Of a stretch of 64,000 nucleotides of DNA, positions 1-22,942 are shown in pieces. Within the stretch, counting starts at the first letter, position 1. Every line of letters begins with the position of its first letter. Origin of the DNA: Litsea cubeba (lineage: Eukaryota; Streptophyta; Magnoliopsida; Laurales; Lauraceae); assembly GCA_012931725.1 (NCBI GenBank), contig CM022948.1, positions 63,846,030-63,910,029 on the forward strand, in the 5' to 3' direction. The position numbers and the translations under genes were made by a program. The notes beneath the pieces are model-generated. The model worked only from the letters and a program-made list of their open reading frames with translations. It made no database searches and was not told the DNA's origin.

Positions 1-1030
1 GTTTGATATGGGCAGGGCAGGGGAAGCATTGGGACTCAATAATAACTGAGTGGAGACTGTCCTGATTAGATGTGGCTGAGACTTGTCTCTCCCTGAGGAG
101 GAAGGAAGATGTGTTTGGTGGGAGGGATGCACTTTTGGGGAATTATTATTGGTTCCTCTGGGGCATTATGATCTATGACATGTACAGTAAGTATCTAACC
201 TGCCCATCCCCTACATGTGAGGTGGGGCCCAAGCTTCAGTGATCCAGGCCATTTATCTGATTAGGAGGTCCCATCAGAGAAGATCATAGATAGCCATCTG
301 GTGTTTGACCTTTCTATCCAGACACAAGTCCCAATCCACAGTGGATCCAATTAGATCAATGGTATGTCTCACCAAACAGTGGGTCCCACTAAATGGGTAT
401 TTATCAGGATACTGTATCTTTGTGCTAAATAATTCATTGTCAATTTTTCCCCATCTAATCCCCACTTTTTTTTCTTCTCACAGTCACAGCTCAAGTGGAA
501 GCATCTCTTTCATTACACTGGTTTTCTTTCCAGGTTTCAGCAGGTCTGCCATCATGTTACTATACTCCTTGAATACACTTCTCATGTACAGTTATATGTG
601 TCAGAATATTATGACTCCTTCTGACAGTGAAAGGAGCTGAGTGTATATATTCTCTCTCTCTCTGAATTGGGCTAGTCGAGTTGTAGTTATCAAGAGCAAA
701 TTATGGCAACTCACCACCTAACAAGTGGTACACATGCACCCAAATTTAGACCATCTTATTAAGAAATAAGAAGACTCCATGTGGATATGACAAGCTATAT
801 ACGCAGTAAGAAAAGCGTACAGTCAATTGGATCTGGATCCAAGTATAGGTCCAACTCGGGTCCCAATCTTAGGACAATTACTTGGACCTGAATCTAGCTT
901 TATCAAACTAAAAAAGGATTGAAAAACTTTAATTCCATCAGAACAGAACAGTACCCCATGTGACCAGATTTTCCTCTATTGTACTCAGGTAGATCATAGT
1001 AAATATTGAGCTTTCAGGTGGCCCCACATG
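1..1030. other. Intergenic, nothing recognised
   Basis: No coding exon, RNA gene or delimited transposon was recognised. The stretch is A/T-rich with a short CT run near 650-663. The short open frames here have no recognisable protein features. Confidence 0.5.
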
Positions 1031-1033
1031 CTA

Positions 1034-1339
1034 GACCGTTCGTAATTACTATAAAAATAAAAGTAATATAAAGCATCAAATCAAAATATAATAAAATATA
1101 AAGGGGTTATGATGATATTTTATCTTTAGAAGATGGGTAGGAATTCTTATTGAATTTTTGTGTAAAAAGTTTATTTTTTTGTCATTTAGTGGAGAAAGAG
1201 GGGTTAATTTTTTTACTTTTTTTTTATTGTTGTAAAAGAATGAATGAATTTTGAAGATATGTACTTTTGATGTAACCCCTTTTATAAAAAATGAAGACTT
1301 TACATTATTTTTACAAACTTTGTAAATTGCCAAATGGGC
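1034..1339. mobile_element. MITE, copy A of a two-copy family
   Basis: This is an A/T-rich 306-bp element with inverted ends. The left end reads GACCGTTCGTAATT and the right end, reverse-complemented, reads GGCCCATTTGGCAATT. It is flanked by CTA on both sides (1031-1033 and 1340-1342). Length, ends and internal blocks (AATATAAAGC near the ends, ACTTTTGATGT near the right end) match the element at 18109-18412, so the two belong to one family. The three-base flank suggests PIF/Harbinger or a related superfamily, but CTA is not the canonical TWA target. It has no coding capacity. Confidence 0.6.
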
Positions 1340-1342
1340 CTA

Positions 1343-3050
1343 AGAAAGCTCTTTCAATATTGAGTATAATATTGAGCTCTTTTCAGTTTGGGTCTATATC
1401 CAAGGGTTTGCAACTCTATTTCGGGTCTGTGTCCAGAACTACATGGATTCAGACCCAAATCCAAATATTTCAGGCCCTATGCCCCTATGCAGTAGACCAA
1501 ACTCAATACTACCATTAAATAAATTGGAACTATAAGTAAGTGCTCATACTTCATTCTTTTTTGTTTTTTCTTTATGGGTTAGATCATGGTCAGGTTCAGG
1601 TAAATTAATGGACACCCATGATCCTTAATTAGGTACTGAATTTGGGCTGCTGACTGCTTCCTTCCTTATCTTTATAAATCCTCAGAAGATTCCTAGTCCA
1701 TCAACAAAAGATAGCCCCTCACTAAAGACAGGATGAAGGAGACTTGCTATCAGTTTTTAATTTACTTTCAAATAGAGACATGATAAGCTGATCTGAGTTG
1801 TCTCATGTAACAACATTAAGCAGCTAGACACAAGAAGATTGAATAAGATACCTGGTGGCCCACTTGCCACTTATCATTTGAGGCCCACAAAAAAAAAATA
1901 ACCAATGGCTGGGCCTGGAGAATGAAATGGCAAGTGGGAGATGAAAGAGCTGGAAAGCAAAAGACAAATTATAAAATCTCCAATAGATTTTACAGGGTTG
2001 CACCAAGGTCAGCTAAAGGTAAAGTTTGATCTTGATCTATGTTTCAAATAAAGTAACTAATATTTGAAATTGACTCAAGCATGAGCTTACCTAATTTTGG
2101 GTGGTCTTTTATATCACCCGAGCTTGGGCTTGGCTAGGCTCAATGAGCTTGACTCGAGCTTGAGCTGACGATATGAGTGCAAGCCGAGATCGAGCAAGGT
2201 GGTTGTCCACCATATACAAGCTTTCATACATAGCTAATCCTTAAAGCCCTATGGATTTGGTTCATTACGGATAAAATGAGTCACACAAACTCTGTCACTT
2301 GTCCCATTTTGAAAATTAGTATTAAAGCCGTTAAAAAATATTAAAAAAAAAAGTATCTGAGGTTTTTAAAATATAACTTATATACAGTAGAAAATAGTAA
2401 AGTTATCAATGAACCGGAAGATCCTGTCTTTCTAGGCAAGGCAGGGGTGGGCATGCATTTCATTCCAATGGGCCGGACCTAAATCTGTGTAGGGTCCCCT
2501 ATCTTTAACCGGCCAGACCCAAGATTAAGAGTTGAGCCCCACAAACTCCTGTTACGCCCGTTTGTATGTTATATTTTTGTGTGTGTACACAGTAAACAAA
2601 ATGACATAAAACATATTATATACATCAAAATAATAATGGATCTTCTGACTTTCTCAGGTTTTTCATAAGTTTGAGCTCACATCAAAAGCCCAAATATACT
2701 GATGGGCTTTAAACCGGTAGACTCGGGCTTGCCCCTTTTTTAATGTGGGTGGACTCTATCCAAGCACTAGGGTCCATGTTGGAAATGGACCCGCATTTGG
2801 ACTCCTCGATTTGTAAATGAATTCAGGCCTGCACACAGGTGCGTCTGGATCGAATCGACCTTTTGAAACCCTATAGAAATTCTCTACCCAGTTGCACGCT
2901 ACCGGCATCTTACCCTAGTTAGTAGTAAGATGTGTCCGTTCTCACCTGGTTGCAAGGGATTGACCCTGGGGATACCACCTTCCCTCACTCAAGGGCTCTT
3001 CACCTCACTCAAAGTATCCTTCCCTCACCAGCAAAGGTCTCGCTGGGGTA
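1343..3050. other. Intergenic, nothing coding recognised
   Basis: No gene was recognised. Around 2080-2200 there are imprecise repeats of the CTCGAGCTTGAGCT type, common in plant repeat DNA. A G/C-richer stretch near 2440-2530 and 2860-3050 looks like repeat remnants that I could not classify. Confidence 0.4.
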
Positions 3051-3059
3051 CATTTTGTG

Positions 3060-4000
3060 TTTACGAAACCTTCTTGTGCGACAATGGTCTTTCTAAAAAT
3101 TATTGAGAACCATTATGGGGCAATGAATTCGATTTGTTGGATGGCATCTGCAATAAAATAAGATACTTGGAGGTTGGATCCTCTTAAAGGGGTGGGATTA
3201 ATCCTATGGAGGTTGATTTCTTCCTCTATTCTTTGATCGATTTGGAAGGAAAGAAACAACAGAATCTTCAATGATGGCAAGTCAAAGGACATGGAGGATA
3301 TTATTTTTTATGATTGTCCTCAAATAACTAAATGGGCAAGTATCAAAAAAGAGTTAGAGCACTTGATCTTGGATAATATATTAAGTAATTGGGAAGCGGA
3401 TGTGTTACGAAGAAACATTTAGTCACTTGGTCTCATCCTTCTCCTAATGTTCTTAAATTTAATGTTGATGGTGTGGCAAGAGGAAAATCAGGACCTGCAG
3501 GTACAGGTGACATCTTGAGGAACTACAAGGGAGAGGTATTGTTTATGTTCTCAAAGTATATAAGCATCAAAGATTCTAATGAAACGAAAGTGTTAGCTAT
3601 ATTGGAAGCTCTTCTCAAATAATTTTCATAGTATAGTGGTGGAAAGCAATTCCTTAAATGCGATTTCTTGAATGTCTTGTTTGGAGAAGGGTCCATGGGA
3701 ATTTAAATTTCTTTTCAATGAAATCAAGACTTGGTCATCATCTTTGAATGTTAAGTTTTATCATGTGCTTCGGTCGGGAAATGGCATGGCGGATGCTTTG
3801 GCTAAGTTGGGGGTAGAAAGAGAATTAGCTTTGCTTGTTCGTTTGTAATTTGTTGTTTTGTGTTGGTATTTAGCTCTAATACCTTCACATGTTTTTTTTT
3901 TTTTCCTTTCATCTGTTTTATACATTTCTTAAGTCTTTAATATATTTTACTGTTACTGATCAAAAAAATAAAATAAAATAAAATAAAATAAGATAAGATG
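3060..4000 (+). mobile_element. LINE 3' end with RNase H remnant
   Basis: This is the 3' part of a non-LTR retrotransposon. An interrupted reading frame shows the plant LINE RNase H start (LKFNVDG at about 3447-3470, then GPAGTG and SNETKVLAILEALLK). Beyond a stop near 3620 the same domain continues in another frame and ends in a block resembling GNGMADALAKLG (about 3778-3812). Upstream, 3230-3290 resembles the IWKERNNRIFN segment of LINE ORF2. It ends in an A-rich tail of AAAAT units at 3962-3999. Stops and frameshifts show it is dead. Only the 3' end is present, as expected for 5'-truncated insertions. The left boundary is approximate. Confidence 0.75.
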
Positions 4001-6716
4001 ATTAACAAAATTCAGTCCATCTAATTTCTTCTAATGATCAACCAAACACTCTTCCTTTCTTTGTTTGTGTGAATATGATCGTGTGGCAAGGACGAGACCA
4101 AACATCTCGGGGTATAAAGATGCTCATCAATTGGTCTGTCCTATAGGTAGCCAATCATCTATATGAGTGGATGCCTTCAGCAGGGAACAGGTGGCCTATA
4201 ACGTAGGTAAGTACCTGTGTGATTAGTCATGGGTGGACGACCCATTATCTAGATTTGAAATAGGTTAAGATTTCCGGGTTTTTTTTTTTTTTTTTTTACT
4301 GAAAGAAGCTTTGTTGTTTTTTACTACTTTTTTCTTTACCCTAGTATCCAAATGGCTTGGTCGTAGATGAATTAGATTCATATGATTTCATTAATTTCAC
4401 ACATTATAGTTGGACCTACTATCAAATTGATCAAGTGTTAAAAATGTGATTCCACAACCTTTAACATCTTTTAAATGTGATTTAATTTGAAAAAAATCAA
4501 CGGGGCAAAACCATTTTCACCTCTTTTAAATGTGATTAATCTAACATAAAACAATGGGGCAAAATTCAATTTAGTGGTAATAAATGGGATGCATGGTTTA
4601 AAATTAATATTTCATACCTGTATGGTGGGTCCCAGTTGCGAATAATCCAAAATCCTATCACAATCCTTGCAATGTGCATCACTAGATTCCGTATTAATAT
4701 ATATATATATATATAGTAGCCTTTCATTTCAAGTTTGGGACATCAAAATAGAACAAGATAAATTATAGTCAGCACAGAATAAAGTAATTCCCTTTTAACA
4801 TTTGGCCCCACAAACCTACTCAATAATTAATATTCAGGAAGAGCACAAGTCAATTTGGATCTTTCCATAAATAGATACATTAGTTTTAAGTGGGCAATTT
4901 TATAAATTATCTGAATACCCTCAATCAGCTGTTGTTTTATTATTGAATTTCTATCAAGCCAAAGCATTTTTTTTCTGGGTAGGGTTGGGCTTGGAAGCGT
5001 TTTACTCATCTAATACAGGTCAGTCTGGGTTGACATTTTTAACCTCGTTATTAACTAGATAGGTTATTTGCATTCGACCTGTGAACCTGACTTGGAAGTT
5101 GGAATCCATCCAACCTGACTTATTAGACTGACCGACCAACCTTATCCAAGGACAGGGACTGATGCTATGAATTCTGGGTTGGACATTTCAAGACTCGATG
5201 GATGTAATTGTGGATCTTTGTAACTGTATGGAAAAAGGCCCATCTATCTTATAAGACTCGACAGCGATCTACTAATTTTTCTATCCAGGAAATCAGCTGG
5301 GCTGGTCCATTGGGCTCTTAAGCTCAGCCACTTCATGCCAAGTTTGGACAAGTTTTAAGCCCTGTGGGCCCAAGAAACGCCTTAAGTAAGTTTGTTTGAT
5401 ATAAGAATCAGGCTCAGGCTTCTATATAAGAGCCTATCAGCCTGGCCCATAATAAGGCCTTTATTGAAATTGAAATGTGTCTGTATAAGGAAAAAAAAAA
5501 AAAAAAAAACCACTCCTTTGTAATATTGAAATTGAAATGTGTCCACTAGATGGAGATAATCCAACACTTTAAATAGCATTTGAAGGAGATTTTTCATACT
5601 ACATAATTAGAACCGAAAGAGAGGATTATGCTATTTAAAAATACTAGTAAAAAGAACTGACCATGTATCATGTACAACTACTGCGCATTTTTCACTAGAG
5701 CCAGGCTTGGGCCCATATTGTGGCCACATTATAAGCAGAACTGGCTCAGACACACCTCATCCTGTGGCCCTAACCAGCCCATTGACACCACTAGATATTG
5801 TACAAATATTAGGATAACAGAACATGGCTCCCACTCACAAAGGGGCGGTTATGTAATTAGCAGGCATGTAGTTCTCATAACTTCGAGAAATATCACTGCC
5901 ACTCCTTTTTTTTTTTTTTTTCCGGCTATGTGGGGCTACTGGTTAAGGAGTGATACTATGATAGTATGACTTGAGAACCCAGGGACTGATCACTGGGCAT
6001 GTATTTGAAAGTAGAGTGCCAAACACCACTGAACCATGGGTTTGTTAGCTCCAACTTTTTGTATTTTAGCACCAATAAACTAGCACTCGGGGACAAGCAT
6101 GTCCATTGATCAAGCAGCCAACTAGTTGCATGATCTAAAGATGCACAATGGGCAGTGTTCTAAAATAGTAGTACCTGCAGGATCATTATGCAGTTGCAGG
6201 ATCATGCATCTTCTTTCTCACTTCAATGAGATTTTACAGTGGCCAAAAAAAAAGAATATGCAATTTAAGATGTTTAAGATTTTTTTTCTTTAGACTAAAA
6301 ATTTTGCAATTAATACCCTTTAACCAGATTCCATGGTTCGGTGAAAGGGAGTTCGTGATTCTTACGGAATCCAACTCAGGTTCAAGATAATAATATGCTT
6401 ATTATTCATGATTAATGTTTATTTATAGACTCCTCAACATTTGCAGTTTGTTCAGAGAAATTGAAAAAATCTTTATATGATGAGCTGAATATGACCCATT
6501 AAAGGAAAAAGAAAAGGTTTTCATTTATTTGCATAAAATAATTTTCATTTCCACTGGCTCTATGTAGTCTGCTGAACTCGGTTCTCATATCTTGTCTGTG
6601 CACATCAAAGGCTATATAGAAAGCTGGGCAAAATGAATGTAAAGGATTGCACAAAATAAAGGATGATGATAAGATGGTCTTATCTACCTATGGGTTCGTG
6701 ATGAAAGCAACCCGAA
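4001..6716. other. Intergenic, downstream of the RRM gene
   Basis: No coding exon was recognised. It contains homopolymer T runs (about 4279-4296 and 5907-5922), a poly-A run (about 5490-5508) and an (AT)n stretch at about 4697-4714. The right end should hold the 3' untranslated region of the minus-strand RRM gene, whose stop codon is at 6717-6719. Confidence 0.4.
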
Positions 6717-17845
<11,129 letters not shown>

Positions 17846-18108
17846 CTTGCTATCCCTACACGACCACACCGTTTGCTCTTGAGCCCGTCACCTAAATGTA
17901 GGTATGGCTCCTTCTTCTAGGGTTGTCAAAGGGACAGGCCCCGGGTTGCACTTACCCTGCTATCCTCCTTTCAGCAGATCCTGAGTGGGTTGAACTTGAA
18001 GGCCTCCGAGGTCATGCAATTTCTTGGCCCTTACCCTAAAATAAAATAAAAAAAAAATTTATTTTAATTCTTGTTTCTACAATATTGTCGAGTATTGAGT
18101 GTGCCTAA
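17846..18108. promoter_or_regulatory. 5' flank of the RRM gene
   Basis: This is the region just upstream of the minus-strand ATG and must hold the promoter and 5' leader of the RRM gene. I do not see a convincing TATA box, which is common for plant housekeeping and plastid-protein genes. Confidence 0.35.
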
Positions 18109-18412
18109 GGGCCCATTTAGTAATTTTTTAGGAAAATAAAGGTGAAGAAAAATATTAAATTAAGAAAGAATAAAATATAAGTGGATTATGATTGTATATC
18201 GTCTTTAGTTATTTGATATGAAAAATTTTTTACTTTTTCTATAAAAAGTGGGTATTTTTTTGCCATTTTTAATGTAAAATAGAGGTTGCTTTTTTACGTA
18301 TTTTTTAAGGAGGAGGGAATTTTAAAGATGTTTACTTTTGATGTGACCACTTGTCTAAAATATAGAGGCTTTATATTATTTTAACTTTAATAATAAATTT
18401 CCAAACGGGCCC
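18109..18412. mobile_element. MITE, copy B of a two-copy family
   Basis: This 304-bp A/T-rich element has inverted ends GGGCCCATTTAGTAATTT and, from the right, GGGCCCGTTTGGAAATTT. The flanks are TAA on the left and TTAA on the right. It matches the element at 1034-1339 in length, ends and internal blocks. It has no coding capacity and sits about 260 bp upstream of the RRM gene start. Confidence 0.7.
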
Positions 18413-19110
18413 TTAAGTTACCACTCATAAAATGTTTGAAGAACATGTGTGGTCTCTATCTTATTTTTATCATATAAAGTCAATGTACTTTGGTAATTTG
18501 GATTCTAGATGTACGATTTTATTTATTTTATCGATGAAAAAAAATGAGTCAAAAAGTATATTCTACCTCACACCTTTTTATGGTGATTTTCATGTACCAA
18601 ATCATTCAAGTAGAGTCTAATCTTCAAAAAATTTAAATATTTACATTCACGTACATTTTATATAATAGGAGTATTTTTTAATTGGATTTAGACCAAAAGC
18701 ATTCACAAATATCCACATACCTCCAAAACATCTTCAAATACATGTAATGCCCAAAAGCACCTTATACAGTAGACTTTGTTTTTTTTCCAAACCAAATTGC
18801 CTTTCACTTTATCTTTCCCGAGTTCGAGACATGACACTCACGAGCTCAAGATATAACTTGCAAGTTTAAGACGTCACTCGCAAGCTTGGGATTTTGTTGT
18901 CTATATGTGTCCAACATCATTCGCACGCCAAGGTATGAATTGAACATTAATGTGATTAAGTTGCGATGTTGATAAACAACTTCCGATGTTAATACGAGAC
19001 TTAACGGTTCAATAGTTAAAGTTAACAAAAAATATGATACATGTAGGTGCATTTGGATTAACTAACAAATTTTGAGTCTGAATGAATGCTTTATGTAAAT
19101 ATATGAGTTC
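18413..19110. other. Intergenic, nothing recognised
   Basis: This is A/T-rich DNA with no recognised exon or delimited element. A short set of imprecise repeats (GAGCTCAAG, CAAGTTTAAG, CAAGCTTGGG) lies at about 18842-18890. Confidence 0.4.
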
Positions 19111-19127
19111 AATCATTCTATTATGAG

Positions 19128-19305
19128 AGGGCGAGCCTTGGCGCAACGGTAGAGTTGCTCCTTTGGTGACCTCGAGGTCACGGGTTCGAGGTGTGGAAAC
19201 AGCCTCTTTGCAAAAATGCAAGGGTAAGGCTGCGTACACATGCGCCCACCCTCCCCCTGCCCCCGCTTAGCCGGGGAGCACTTTGTGCACCGGGTGAGCC
19301 CCTTT
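19128..19305 (+). mobile_element. Au-family SINE
   Basis: This 178-bp tRNA-related SINE begins GGGCGAGCCTTGGCGCAACG and contains an RNA polymerase III box A region (TGGCGCAACGGT) and box B (GGTTCGAGGTG). The body carries the AAACAGCCTCTTTGC and GGTAAGGCTGCGTACA blocks typical of plant Au SINEs, and it ends in CCCCTTT. It is flanked by a perfect 17-bp target duplication, AATCATTCTATTATGAG, at 19111-19127 and 19306-19322. Confidence 0.92.
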
Positions 19306-19322
19306 AATCATTCTATTATGAG

Positions 19323-20845
19323 TTTCTTCAATAATGAATGTAGTCACCGCAAGCATTCTCGTACTACAATTTGTGGAGATTTTGCTAGAAATTAATGACC
19401 TTTTCATTTTTATAAAGGCATAACAAATATATATATGCTCCACACCATTCCCTATTCATAGCCCTACTTTTATTATATTCATAGAAATGATTACTTTTCA
19501 AAGTTGATGATGTTTTTCCTTGATGTTTATTGATCTAGAATTTGGGTTTAAAATAAATGTTAACTACTTATGATGTCGTCAATAGACTAGCAAGTTCGAG
19601 AATTACAAAAAAATTACAATTTTCAAACTACTTCAATGCACGAATACAGTCTAGTATCGATGTTGCAAAAAAGGGGTTGAGGGGCAATTTGGTCCGAGGA
19701 AAAATCAAAGTATACTGCATAAGATGCTTTTAGGGCATTATATATATTTCAAAATGCTTATGGAGGTAAGGAAATATTTGAGGATGCTTGTGGTAAAAAA
19801 AAAACAAAAAACTCATATGTATTATAAAAAGAACATATTATATTAAAGCCATGGGTTTTGAAGATAATTTTGACCATAACTTATGACTTTAACTAGGAGT
19901 TATAACTCCTAACTTACAATATGTAACCACTTAAATCCACTTTAAACATCTAACCACTTATCTCGTCCACTCCATGTAACCACCTCTTCTTTCCACTTTT
20001 CACTTTTTTGTAGAAACTCCGTTTCTAATCCTATCATAATCACCAAATCATTGTTATGAGTATTCAAGGATTTATTTTGCGTAATCCGAGTTTTTTTTAA
20101 TAAATCATCAAATATACTTTTTTCAGTTATTGGTGAACATGCTCGTGCTAAACACAGATTGTCGTGTTAGTATTAATTATAGATCTAAAGAAAAAAAAAA
20201 TCTCCCACGCCGCACAATGCTTTGCGGTATCATCCCAAAAGTTGGGATTCTCCCCGTGATGATTAGCACCTATGGACTACCGGGTTCAAGAGTAAAAGAA
20301 AAAAAATCATCATTTTGGAGGCTAATGTTTAATTTGATTAGCCAATGGATCAAGTTTTTCAACCAAGTTTTCACAATATCAAGTTGAATTTACCATGACG
20401 TTGTGTAGAATATTGATACATATGTATAAAGCCAACAAAATCACAAATAGGATTTGAATCTAAATCCTAAGTCGGCACAATAAGGGTCCAAATCCGAATG
20501 TTTCATATCCTATATCCACGAATCAAAATTTGGATGTGAATTTCTCCTAATCTAAAAATAAGGTCCATACTTGATCTTTTTTCTTTCTTAACATGAGACG
20601 TGGGATACTCAAATAATCACAAATCATTTACAAATTGCAATCCTAAGACTATTTACAGGAGACGACCTGTTTGAAAGAAGGGAAATTTATATAAAAAAAA
20701 ATCATTATTTTGAAATAACCAATAATATGTAGAGGAATTTATCTGAAAAAAGACCTTAGATGGTCACTAGACGAAAAATGGGCCACTAGTAAATATGGCA
20801 CAAAAACCACTTTTTTTTTTTTATTATTAATGATTCAAACAAGTG
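19323..20845. other. Intergenic, nothing recognised
   Basis: This is A/T-rich sequence without recognisable exons, RNA genes or transposon ends. Confidence 0.4.
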
Positions 20846-21149
20846 ACGACGTCGTTGCACCGTTCAAACCCACCCCGAACCCCACTTCTCCATTGTCTCC
20901 TTCCTCCTCTCATTGCTTTCTCCATTTTCCCCTATGCGGTTTTCTTTTCCTTCTTCCTCAAAAGGTAGTTAAGGTGGTCTCAAAGCTCATTGCATGTCAC
21001 CTGAATCACTCTGGAGATCGTCAGTTAGCTTCCCAACTTGGGCTTCAAAGCCTGAGAGATCAGGTCTTGAGTTCAAGGAAGGAGACGACATAATCCTTGA
21101 AGCAAAACTCTCAGATGGCCGTCGCTAGATGATTTGGATTCTGGATCGT

Positions 21150-21225
21150 GCCTCGTCCCCCAAAACCATGACCCACAAATCCCTTAAAACCCCCAAAACC
21201 ATGACCCACAAAACCCTGAACACCT
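21150..21225. repeat. Two-copy CCCCAAAACCATGACCCACA repeat
   Basis: The block CCCCAAAACCATGACCCACA is repeated about 33 bp apart just past the end of the site-2 protease fragment. It may mark rearranged DNA at the truncation point. Confidence 0.7.
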
Positions 21226-21234
21226 GCCATGCCT

Positions 21235-21624
21235 TCAAATCCTGCACCTTCCAGATCCACTCCTTGCAAACTTACTTACATGGATACCTTGAAGATGAGC
21301 AGTAAGAAAGTGGCCGCTTTCATGGACGATGATGATCGCGACGAGCACCATAAACGCTTCAAGAGCGGGTGGTAAGCTCTCCATACCGCCAAGAATGGCA
21401 GACGCCCGGAAAACTGCCCTTTTTCGATGTGGGTGTGTTGGAAATCTGGTTCTTGGGTGGTGGGAGAGAGGGAGAAGTGTTGGAAAGAGGGATTTGAGAT
21501 GGGGTGAGGAGTTAGGGATTGGGAAATGGAGTTTTGAAGGGAAATCTAAGATGGATATTTTTGAAATTTGAAATCTGATTAGGGAGAATGATGAGTTTGG
21601 GGAATAGGATGGTAGATTAATCAT
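21235..21624 (-). pseudogene. Truncated plastid site-2 protease (ARASP-like)
   Basis: From the ATG at 21622-21624 the minus strand encodes an S/P-rich, transit-peptide-like N-terminus. A hydrophobic segment (FMVLVAIIIV) and the zinc-binding motif HESGH follow, then LQGIHVSKFA. This is the first transmembrane/HExxH region of the chloroplast M50 metalloprotease ARASP family, whose members run to roughly 450 residues. Here similarity stops right after HVSKFA. The frame then reads unrelated RSGSGRCRI and a stop, so the PDZ domain, the second zinc-ligand motif and the remaining membrane helices are missing. No continuing exon was found at lower coordinates. It is most likely a copied and truncated gene fragment, although a distant further exon cannot be excluded. 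Confidence 0.7.
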
Positions 21625-21744
21625 CTCTAACAATCTGATTCTCACTTTTGTGGTTGCGGAATTTGTTTGGAGAAGAGGGTGTTGGAGGGAGATGGAAAAT
21701 AATTATGTGTGAAAAAAATGGGTGCTGGGGAGAGGGATGGAAGG

Positions 21745-21957
21745 AAGTGTGCTATAATATATGACGACATCGTTACTTCACAGAAACTAGTGGAAGAAAG
21801 TGTGCTTTAATATCTGACGACGTCGCTGCTTCACAGAAGCTAGTGCTAGAAAATATATTTTAATATATGACGCCGTCGTTGCTTCACAGAAGCTAGTGAA
21901 AGACAACGTGCTTTAATATATGACGACGTCGTTGCTTCACATAATCTAATGTAAAGA
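21745..21957. repeat. Four-copy 53-bp tandem repeat with CGACGTCG
   Basis: Four units with a 53-bp period each carry TGACGACGTCGTTGC or a close variant (starting at 21762, 21815, 21868 and 21921), followed by TTCACAGAARCTAGTG and an AT-rich linker. The core CGACGTCG is a perfect palindrome with a bZIP-type ACGT centre. The units lie 120-335 bp upstream of the ATG of the site-2 protease fragment. The same 15-mer occurs once on the other side of the fragment, at about 20845-20859. Confidence 0.9.
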
Positions 21958-22517
21958 AGTGTTGATGTAAAGACGTACAAGGTATGCTTGAAAACTACCC
22001 CACAAAAGTATGATCCACATTAAGGAATATATACAAGGTATGATCCACAAAAGTATAATCCAAAAAACTATACACAACGCCATTTATTTTGCAATGTGTG
22101 CTTAGGGACGTGTCATTCCCATCACCGGTTTTGAATAACAATGCCTTGCGTTATAAATCCGCACCTTAAACTCCGGACATGAATCAGCTCACAAACCATG
22201 TGAACTGAACCATCAAAATTTGGAATGATAAAGTGAACTCTCTAAAGCTAAGTTTGGTGGACTCCAAAGTCTAAATCTTAATGAAACATGACTTTTATAT
22301 GAAACATATCAGTTCCCTATAAGCCTTCAATATTGATGATAACATACCGCAATTCCTTTATAATTTGCTCAGCTTTAAGCCTATAAATTTATCGATTGAT
22401 TCCCTACCTTCAAAGATCCACTCATTTTCCTACTTTTGAATGCCCCATAAGATGATAAAAAAAAAAAGCAAGCATCATTAATAGGAACCCCACAAAAAAA
22501 AGTAATCTAAAAAGGGC

Positions 22518-22548
<31 letters not shown>

Positions 22549-22824
22549 CACTAAAATCAGCGTCGACATTGTTGCCCAACCATTTATGCAGTCCTGTTGA
22601 AGGGGTAGAATAAGTGACCGCGTCGTCTTTTCGCAGAATCTTGAAACGCCGGTCGAAAAGGAGCAAAAAAAGAGAAAAGTTTGACGAAAATACCAATTTC
22701 GTAGCATATAAACTAGTATCTCCTTTTTTCCAAGGTCCTTTTTTCAGATAAATTCCTCTAACACGTGAGACCCTTTTTCGAACATTGGCAAAAGATAAGG
22801 CTGGTTTTGAAACTTTCTGTATTT

Positions 22825-22832
22825 TATATAAA
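22825..22832 (+). promoter_or_regulatory. TATA box of the HMA-like gene
   Basis: TATATAAA lies 111 bp upstream of the ATG at 22943. Transcription would start near 22855-22865, giving a leader of about 80-90 nt. Distance and sequence fit a plant TATA promoter. Confidence 0.6.
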
Positions 22833-22942
22833 GGAGTTCACAATCAGTGGGAGTGGATAGATAGGGAGGGAAGAAGAGGAAGCAGAAGAAGTCCCAAAAA
22901 CACAAACGCGTCTCTTCAAGAGAAAACGGGAAGGGAATAAAA

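Noticed and set aside
305..640. 111-codon plus-strand open frame
   Set aside because: No recognisable domain or splice context. Composition looks like chance in A/T-rich DNA.
5670..5969. 99-codon plus-strand open frame
   Set aside because: No domain, runs through a poly-T tract, and has no splice or promoter context.
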